The notes below the pieces were generated by a model. It was given only the letters and a program-made list of their open reading frames with translations, made no database searches and was not told where the DNA came from. From Longimicrobiales bacterium (GTDB lineage: Bacteria > Gemmatimonadota > Gemmatimonadetes > Longimicrobiales > Gaopeijiaceae), in NCBI GenBank assembly GCA_028278645.1, contig JANQDZ010000037.1:1-46760 (forward strand): a stretch of 46,760 nt of DNA. Reading direction: 5' to 3'. The translations under genes and the position numbers were made by a program. The stretch's first letter is position 1. Each line of letters begins with the position of its first letter. Below, in pieces: positions 41,408-46,760 of the stretch.

Positions 41408-42265
41408 TTAGCTACGGGCCGCGGCGTCCATGAAAGCACCGATGCGGGCGAGATCCAGGGGGGCGCCGGCCACCCCTCCGACCCGAAGACTGCTCCCCAC
41501 GATCAGACCGTCCGCCTCCCGAAGGAGGGTGCCGACATTGTCGGGATTCCCTCCACTTCCCACCCAGACCTTCGCCCCCGCGGGAAGGTTTCCTTTGATG
41601 GACCTCAAGGGTTCGGGTTCCACGGGATCACCGGTCTCCCGGCCGGATAGGATCAAACCGTCGGCTTTCCCCCTCAGCCAGGAATCCCGGGCCGCGGAAG
41701 TGAGCTCCACCCCCGCCGGAGCGGTGGCGTGTTTCACCAGGACGTCGGCCAGAACGGAGAGATCGGCGTTCAAGTAGGCCTTTGACCGCATGGTCTCATG
41801 GGCCATTCCGTGCAGGAGCCCCTGATCGGTGAACATTGATCCGGTATGTACGTTCACTCTGATGAAGCGGGCTCCCGCGGCGGTCGCGACGCCGAGGGCT
41901 GCGAGGGAGTCGTTCCTGAGTACGTTTACCCCCACGGGCACCGTCGTTTCCTTCACGACCTCTCGGACGATGACGGCCAGGGCGGCCACGGTCTCGGGAG
42001 GGACTTTGGTGGGGAAAAAGGGTGTGTCCCCGTAGTTCTCGACGAGGACGCCATCAAACCCCGCCCCGGCCAGGGATGTCGCTTCCTCGACGGCACGGGA
42101 CGTGACCTCTTCCATTGAGCCCCCGAATCCGGGGGCCCCCGGGAGGGGGAGGAGATGGATCATTCCGACCAGCGGCGTGCCCGGGCCCCAAAGTGCCTCG
42201 TGTCGTTCCGTCCGACTGAATCCCACGCCGGGATCTTCAGCTTTTCCGCTCAATCTCGGGCTCAT
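41408..42265 (-). CDS. BtpA/SgcQ family TIM-barrel protein
   Basis: The 285-residue protein is a (beta/alpha)8 barrel of the BtpA family, best known as a photosystem I assembly protein in cyanobacteria and as SgcQ in enterobacteria. Family segments include VGMIHLLPLPGAPG, GFDGVLVENYGDTPF, RFIRVNVHTGSMFTDQG and VGSGGNPDNV near the C-terminus. No photosynthesis gene is nearby, so a photosystem role is unlikely. The catalytic role is unknown. Its start lies inside the 3' end of dinB (29-base overlap), indicating cotranscription. Confidence 0.85.
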   Translation of the reverse strand: MSPRLSGKAEDPGVGFSRTERHEALWGPGTPLVGMIHLLPLPGAPGFGGSMEEVTSRAVEEATSLAGAGFDGVLVENYGDTPFFPTKVPPETVAALAVIVREVVKETTVPVGVNVLRNDSLAALGVATAAGARFIRVNVHTGSMFTDQGLLHGMAHETMRSKAYLNADLSVLADVLVKHATAPAGVELTSAARDSWLRGKADGLILSGRETGDPVEPEPLRSIKGNLPAGAKVWVGSGGNPDNVGTLLREADGLIVGSSLRVGGVAGAPLDLARIGAFMDAAARS

Positions 42266-43517
42266 CCTTATTCCGATTCTCCAACATTCGTCCGGGCAGG
42301 ATCGCCCGATGGCCGAACCGGTCCCTCAAATCGTCCAGAACTCGGGACACGACTCGGTCCCGTTCCGGCTCGACGGGGGCCTTCCCCCCGAATAGGTCAA
42401 GTTGAGGGGGAGAGTCTCCATCCACCAGGGACGAGATCCCCACCCCGAGAAGCCGTACACCCACCCGCCGTTTCCTCCGGAGCTCCCGGTACAGATTCTG
42501 GGCTACCGAGTAAAGCGTCGCGTCTGCTTCAACCGCGTCGGGTAGCGTGTGGCCGGCCTGGCGGGTCCGGAAGTCCTCGTCCCGGATCTTCACGGTGATG
42601 GTGCGACCCCGGAGTCCTTTCCTCCTCAGGGTAGCGCCGACGGAGGTGGTCAGGCGAAGAAGCTCCCTTTCCAGGTCGCGGTCGTCCGATAGGTCCTTTC
42701 CGAACGTTCGTTCCGAGCTGATGGATTTCCTGGATTCGCTCGGGTTTACCCTCGATGAGTCCCGACCTCTGGCCCGGTTCCAAAGCCAGGAGGCCCGGGA
42801 GGGGCCCAGCCATCGCTCGAGCCAGGCTCGGTCCACGGGAAGGAGGTCCTCTACCGAGACCAAACCCTTTTTCTCCAAGGCCTGGGCCAGAGCGGGGCCG
42901 ATGCCGGGGATCTCTCGAAGCTCGAAGCTCATCATAAATGCTTCTTCCTGCCCCGGGTCCACCACGCGGACTCCACCCGGTTTCGCTGTTCCCGCAGCCA
43001 GCTTCGCGATGAGCTTCCGCGTTCCACCGCCGATGGAGACCGAGATGGCTGTCCTGGAGAGGATCTCTTCCCTGATGCGTCCGGCCGTGGACGCCAGGGG
43101 TTCCTGGTGGAGCAGCCGCTCCGTACCGGACAGATCGAGGTAGAACTCGTCAATGGACGCCGCTTGAACGACTGGGGAAAGGTCTTGGAGGGCCTCCCTT
43201 ACCTGGCGACTTCTGAGGGAGCAAGCCTTCCTTGATACCGGTACCACTTTCGCTTCCGGGCAGAGACCCAGTGCCTGGCCGGTGGGCATCCCCGACCGGA
43301 CCCCGAACTCCCTCACTCCGTAGGATGCAGAGGTGACCACCCCTCTCCCCGTTGGAGATCCCCCTACGATCAGGAGGTCTTCCTTGCCGGCGCCGTCCGG
43401 GTCCTCCAGCCGAGCCACCTGCACATAAAACATGTCACAGTCCACCAAGAGAATCTTTGGTGGATTTGCCGCTTCCCTGGTGCCCCGTGCCGATCCACGG
43501 ACGCCGTTTTCTCCCAC
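42237..43517 (-). CDS. dinB: DNA polymerase IV (Y-family)
   Basis: An error-prone translesion polymerase of 426 residues. Catalytic acidic residues are visible in LLVDCDMFYVQ and SIDEFYLD, followed by the SIGGGTRKLIAKLA thumb region, the helix-hairpin-helix EIPGIGPALA and the little-finger domain. PQLDLFGG near the C-terminus is a beta-clamp-binding motif. The start is GTG at 43517 with GGGAGG six bases upstream. It is probably cotranscribed with the btpA-like gene. No LexA box was recognised in 43518-43672. Confidence 0.92.
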   Translation of the reverse strand: MGENGVRGSARGTREAANPPKILLVDCDMFYVQVARLEDPDGAGKEDLLIVGGSPTGRGVVTSASYGVREFGVRSGMPTGQALGLCPEAKVVPVSRKACSLRSRQVREALQDLSPVVQAASIDEFYLDLSGTERLLHQEPLASTAGRIREEILSRTAISVSIGGGTRKLIAKLAAGTAKPGGVRVVDPGQEEAFMMSFELREIPGIGPALAQALEKKGLVSVEDLLPVDRAWLERWLGPSRASWLWNRARGRDSSRVNPSESRKSISSERTFGKDLSDDRDLERELLRLTTSVGATLRRKGLRGRTITVKIRDEDFRTRQAGHTLPDAVEADATLYSVAQNLYRELRRKRRVGVRLLGVGISSLVDGDSPPQLDLFGGKAPVEPERDRVVSRVLDDLRDRFGHRAILPGRMLENRNKDEPEIERKS

Positions 43518-43672
43518 GAAAAGCCTCCCTTCCTAACGGAAACCTCGGTGGTGGGGAGTTCTCAGGGAAGTGGGGAGAACCTTTTTTTGTTGGGGTGTAC
43601 AACGACCCGACTCAGACTCACAACCGATCCCGAAGAGGCCGGACGACATACCCACGAAAGGAGACATGATCC

Positions 43673-44311
43673 ATGTCCTACCCCTTCCAGCTCCCTGAGC
43701 TCGGATACGATTACGATGCCCTGGAGCCCCATATCGACGCGCGAACGATGGAGATCCACCATCAAAAGCACCATGGGGCCTACACGGCGAACTTCAACAA
43801 GGCTCTGGAGGGCCATCCTGCCTTACACGATGTTGATGCGGAACACATACTCCGCGGGTTCAACGGTCTTCCTGCGGAGATTCAGACCGCCGTACGCAAC
43901 AACGGGGGAGGCTTTTTCAACCACGCTCTTTTCTGGGACGTCCTCACTCCCGGCGGCAGCAACGCCCCCTCGGGGGACCTGGCGGCGGCCATCGACCAGG
44001 ATTTTGGCTCTTTCGACGCGTTCAAAGAGCGGTTCGGGGCTGCGGCCGCAACCCGTTTTGGTTCGGGCTGGGCTTGGCTGATCATCAACCCCTTCGGGAA
44101 GCTCGAAGCGGTCTCCACAGCCAACCAGGACAGCCCCCTTATGAAGGGACATACGCCGGTACTGGGCTTGGACGTCTGGGAGCATGCCTATTACTTGAAC
44201 TACCAGAACCGCCGTCCCGACTATATCCAAGCATTCTGGAATGTGGTGAACTGGGATAAGGTCGCCGAGAGGTTTGCCTACCGCCAAGGCGGTTGGATAA
44301 GAAGTATCTGA
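43673..44311 (+). CDS. sodA: Superoxide dismutase, Mn-type of the Fe/Mn family
   Basis: It converts superoxide to hydrogen peroxide and oxygen. The 212-residue protein has no signal peptide. Metal ligands are H29 (in IHHQKHH), H84 (FFNHALFW), D167 and H171 (LDVWEHAYY). ANQDSPL with Q152, and the matching GGG before the second ligand, are the pattern of Mn-binding rather than Fe-binding enzymes, though cambialistic use is possible. AAGGAG lies eight bases before the ATG. It is divergent from dinB (155 bases) and ends at a stem-loop at 44346. Confidence 0.95.
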   Translation: MSYPFQLPELGYDYDALEPHIDARTMEIHHQKHHGAYTANFNKALEGHPALHDVDAEHILRGFNGLPAEIQTAVRNNGGGFFNHALFWDVLTPGGSNAPSGDLAAAIDQDFGSFDAFKERFGAAAATRFGSGWAWLIINPFGKLEAVSTANQDSPLMKGHTPVLGLDVWEHAYYLNYQNRRPDYIQAFWNVVNWDKVAERFAYRQGGWIRSI

Positions 44312-44345
44312 CGGGGCACCTTTTTCCGGGCATTTGCTTCCGGTT

Positions 44346-44377
44346 GGGAGGGAGGGGGCGCCGTGTCGCTCCCTCCC
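44346..44377. terminator. Hairpin between sodA and convergent methyltransferase
   Basis: GGGAGGGAG (44346-44354) pairs with CTCCCTCCC (44369-44377) and is followed by TCTCTC. It can act on both convergent transcripts. Confidence 0.6.
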
Positions 44378-44381
44378 TCTC

Positions 44382-45005
44382 TCACTTGATTGCCGTGCCG
44401 GCGATGTGGGGGGAGACCAGGGGAACGGGGGCGGAAAACCTCTCGATGTTTACCTCGAAAAAACCGGCTCGTAGCAGGTGATCCCCTGTGGGCCTGTCCA
44501 GCTGACAACCGTCCCCGATCTTTCCCCAGAGAGGCCTCAAGCCTTTTTGAAATCGCCTGAGCCAGCTTCCCTCGGGAGCTGCGACATGTTCAACAAACAC
44601 GAAGGAACCTCCGGGCTTCAGGACCCTGAAAACCTCCGCCAGGGTTTGATCCACATCGGGCACGGAACATAAAACCAGGCTGGCCACCACCGCATCAATG
44701 CTTCCGTCAGGGAAGGGAAGGTCCTGAGCTAGCCCCTGAACCTGCACCGCGGGTCGTCCGGTTGCTTCGGCTTCCTGGGAAAAATACCGGTGCATGAAGG
44801 GGTTCGGCTCGAGGCCGACGAGGGTCACGTCCGGACGGAGATAGCGAAGGTTCGGTCCGGTCCCGGACCCCAGGTCCATCACGGTTCCGGTCAATCCGGA
44901 TAAAAGGGCAACCTTCCTGCCCTCCATGAATCGCTCATAAGCTCCTCCGCTCCTGGACATGAACCAGGCGAGGAAACGATCGTGGGCGGGATTTCGTCGG
45001 GGCAA
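44382..45005 (-). CDS. Class I methyltransferase resembling METTL7/TMT1
   Basis: The 207-residue cytoplasmic enzyme carries motif I VMDLGSGTGPN (about 42-52), the LEPNPFM strand that places the ribose of SAM, DGSIDAVVAS and LKPGGSFVFVEHV. Its C-terminal part (LWGKIGDGCQLDR..., ERFSAPVPLVSPHIAGTAIK) resembles the METTL7 (TMT1A/B) family, whose animal members methylate alkyl thiols. The substrate here is unknown. The start is not separated from other in-frame options by a clear Shine-Dalgarno. It is divergent from the DUF5715 gene by 229 bases, in which only a GGACCT-CAAAA-AGGTCC hairpin (45050-45066) was noted. Confidence 0.82.
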   Translation of the reverse strand: MPRRNPAHDRFLAWFMSRSGGAYERFMEGRKVALLSGLTGTVMDLGSGTGPNLRYLRPDVTLVGLEPNPFMHRYFSQEAEATGRPAVQVQGLAQDLPFPDGSIDAVVASLVLCSVPDVDQTLAEVFRVLKPGGSFVFVEHVAAPEGSWLRRFQKGLRPLWGKIGDGCQLDRPTGDHLLRAGFFEVNIERFSAPVPLVSPHIAGTAIK

Positions 45006-45234
45006 CTGGGGGCGCTCCCGGTGGCGTCAGAGGGGTGAACCTCGAAATTGGACCTCAAAAAGGTCCGGATCTTGCCGAAAAGGTATTAAAGAGGGGAACC
45101 CGGGGGGTAGGATGGGTTTTTCAGTGTGGAAATCCTTGTGTCTCGGGAATCATATGTTTACTCATAGACGCCGGTGGCGTTCGGCCTCGATCCGGAGAGG
45201 CCTTCACCAAGAGCCACGGCCTGAGAAAGGGCCT

Positions 45235-46032
45235 ATGAAAGAAAGAAGAAACCCCATTGAGCTGAGCCCTTCAAGGGTTGCCCATGGCCTGATCCTTCTC
45301 GGGTTGGGTCTGGTGGGTTCTCTGGCCCCTCCTCCCGGGGTGATCCTCGCACAGAGCCTTCGTGGTTCCTCCGCTTCTCTCGACCGGCAAGAACACGCAG
45401 CCCGCGTACACGACTTCACCTACCTGGAGAGCGCGAACCAAGTCGAGAGGTTTGTGAAAGCTGGATACCTGGCGCAGGTGAGGCCGAATCGCGATTTCAC
45501 CCTGCACGGGGTTTCGTATCCTTTTGTCCGGCCCGAGGCCCGTACCTTCATCCTTCGCCTCTCCAGCCAATACCGCCGAGCCTGTGGTGAAAAGCTCGTG
45601 GTCACCAGTCTGACCCGCCCCCTTTCGAGGCAACCGAGGAACGCGTCTCCCCGTTCGGTTCATCCTACCGGAATGGCCATTGATGTACGTCGGAGCAACA
45701 GCCGGGCATGTCGGTCCTGGCTGGAAAACGTCCTGCTATCTCTGGAAAAAGCCGGAGTCCTTGAAGCCACCCGGGAGTCGTACCCCCCCCATTACCACAT
45801 CGCGGTCTACCCTCAACCCTACGCCCGGTACGTGGATCAGCTCACAAGTCGGCAGGCAGATAGCCGAATGGCATCCGCCGACGGGGAGAGCTACACGGTG
45901 AGAGCAGGGGATTCCCTGTGGGAGATCGCACAAACCCATGGGACCACCGTGGACCGGATAAAGCAGGAGAATAACCTGCGAGGGAGCCGGATCTACGCCG
46001 GGCAGCGTTTGAGACTCCCTGCAACCCGCTAG
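45235..46032 (+). CDS. DUF5715 family protein with C-terminal LysM domain
   Basis: The 265-residue exported protein has an N-terminal signal/membrane segment (LILLGLGLVGSLA, about 18-30). A peptidase-like domain follows, with HPTGMAIDV (His and Asp about six apart) and PHYHIAVYP; this HxxxxxxD...HxH pattern resembles LAS/M15 D-Ala-D-Ala metallopeptidases. The C-terminal LysM (YTVRAGDSLWEIAQTHGTT..., about 217-263) would bind peptidoglycan. It is therefore a probable cell-wall enzyme. The start was placed at 45235, with AAAGG upstream, because it begins the signal segment; 92 upstream codons are open but basic and unstructured. It overlaps the adenine deaminase 3' end by four bases. Confidence 0.72.
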   Translation: MKERRNPIELSPSRVAHGLILLGLGLVGSLAPPPGVILAQSLRGSSASLDRQEHAARVHDFTYLESANQVERFVKAGYLAQVRPNRDFTLHGVSYPFVRPEARTFILRLSSQYRRACGEKLVVTSLTRPLSRQPRNASPRSVHPTGMAIDVRRSNSRACRSWLENVLLSLEKAGVLEATRESYPPHYHIAVYPQPYARYVDQLTSRQADSRMASADGESYTVRAGDSLWEIAQTHGTTVDRIKQENNLRGSRIYAGQRLRLPATR

Positions 46033-46760
46033 ACCCAGAACCCCACCTTCTCGAAGGCATCCACGTCCACCAATCCCTGATCGGTGATCTTAAGGGAGGG
46101 GATCACCTCCAAGGACAGGAAGGACATGGCCATGAACGGATCGTGTAGTGGGGTCCCGAGGCTTCGGGCCACCTCGAGGACCTGATCCAACCCCTCTCTG
46201 ACGGACTCGATGGGTTCCAGGGACATCAGGCCGCCGACCGGTAGGGGTAGCGCTGCAACCACCCTTCCCCCCAGCGCCACGGCCAGCCCCCCGCCAAGAT
46301 CCCCCACCCCTTTCGCTGCAGCCAAAATGGATTCGTCGTCCACGCCAAGGGCAATCAGGTTATGGTGGTCATGGGCCACAGTGCCGGCGATTGCCCCCTC
46401 TTTCAGGCCCATTCCGTAGACCAACCCCAAGCCGACCCGGCCTGACGACCAGTGCCGTTCCATGACGGCAATTTTCAGAAGGTCGCGATCGGGGTCGGAT
46501 ACCACCTGGCCATTGGCGACCATAGGATCCACTTCTCTCACCCCGGTCACCAGCTGGTTCGGAATCACCTCGATGACCCGGGCTTTCCTGCCTTCGCTGG
46601 GGATCCTGAAGTCCACAGACTCCCAAGCAACCCGCATGGACGGCGGTGGAGGGGCCGGTGAAGGAGGGATTTTCCAGGGAAGTGGCCGTCCCTCTCGGGC
46701 AGCCAACCTTCCTCCCGTGTAAGCCTCGGTGATGATCAGGGCTTCGAGGTCCTCGGCCAC
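46029..46760 (-). CDS. Adenine deaminase, C-terminal part (partial at window edge)
   Basis: The frame runs out of the window at 46760; 243 residues are seen. They match the C-terminal domain of adenine deaminase (Ade, amidohydrolase superfamily), which converts adenine to hypoxanthine: VPNQLVTG-like IEVIPNQLVTG, DRDLLKIAVMERH, GTVAHDHHNLIALG and LPVGGLMS. The metal-binding amidohydrolase core would lie upstream, outside the window, so the identity rests on this domain alone. The gene overlaps the convergent DUF5715 gene by four bases. Confidence 0.85.
   Translation of the reverse strand: MAEDLEALIITEAYTGGRLAAREGRPLPWKIPPSPAPPPPSMRVAWESVDFRIPSEGRKARVIEVIPNQLVTGVREVDPMVANGQVVSDPDRDLLKIAVMERHWSSGRVGLGLVYGMGLKEGAIAGTVAHDHHNLIALGVDDESILAAAKGVGDLGGGLAVALGGRVVAALPLPVGGLMSLEPIESVREGLDQVLEVARSLGTPLHDPFMAMSFLSLEVIPSLKITDQGLVDVDAFEKVGFWV

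Noticed and set aside
44959-45234. Upstream extension of the DUF5715 protein by 92 codons
   Set aside because: The extra sequence is basic and disordered and would bury the signal segment; the ATG at 45235 has a good upstream AAAGG.
1-46760. tRNA, rRNA, prophage or insertion-sequence genes
   Set aside because: No cloverleaf ending in CCA, no rRNA-like sequence, no transposase motif and no terminal inverted repeats were recognised in the intergenic regions.

Overview
The window is GC-rich and densely packed. It looks like the chromosome of a diderm bacterium of the FCB group, most likely an uncultured member of the Gemmatimonadota. This is inferred from gene content, not from a marker-gene tree: a giant SprA-type outer-membrane protein, an LptF/LptG pair, type IV pilus ATPases, many lipoproteins with Cys lipoboxes, a TonB-dependent receptor with a carboxypeptidase-like N-domain, and two large exported S9 peptidases. 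No phage genes, insertion sequences, CRISPR arrays, rRNA or tRNA genes were recognised.

Layout. 0.1-4.5 kb: an ABC exporter ATPase with a permease fused to a CPBP protease, then a small exported beta-barrel-like protein divergent from a phosphodiester-glycosidase lipoprotein. 4.5-9.8 kb: TenA, an exported S9 peptidase overlapping an Xaa-Pro aminopeptidase, and a DapF homologue in which both catalytic cysteines are serine. 9.8-18.7 kb: lptF-lptG on the minus strand, divergent from the 6.3-kb sprA-like gene. 18.8-24.5 kb: a double helix-hairpin-helix ComEA-like protein and the pilB-pilT-pilC operon, preceded by the only gene-free stretch above 300 bases. That stretch carries a terminator, a promoter and a hairpin-rich leader. 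24.6-27.6 kb: a second S9 peptidase. 27.6-36.5 kb: a tail-anchored winged-helix-like protein, a ComEC-like metallo-beta-lactamase lipoprotein, two OB-fold/SdrD-B-like lipoproteins and a TonB-dependent receptor. 36.6-46.8 kb: infA, a 16-17-residue repeat protein of LA_2272 type, an AGCS Na+/amino-acid symporter, DUF983, two methyltransferases, a BtpA-family protein, dinB, a Mn-type superoxide dismutase, a DUF5715-LysM protein and the 3' part of an adenine deaminase gene.

How the genes may work together. Much of the window concerns the cell envelope: LPS transport (LptFG), outer-membrane translocation (SprA-like), pili, surface lipoproteins and exported peptidases. The ComEA-like protein, the pilus motors and the ComEC-like lipoprotein with its OB-fold neighbours suggest surface DNA handling, but this is inference from domains and proximity. 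The most interesting leads are the structured pilB leader, the DapF Cys-to-Ser double replacement, and the 28-36 kb surface locus.
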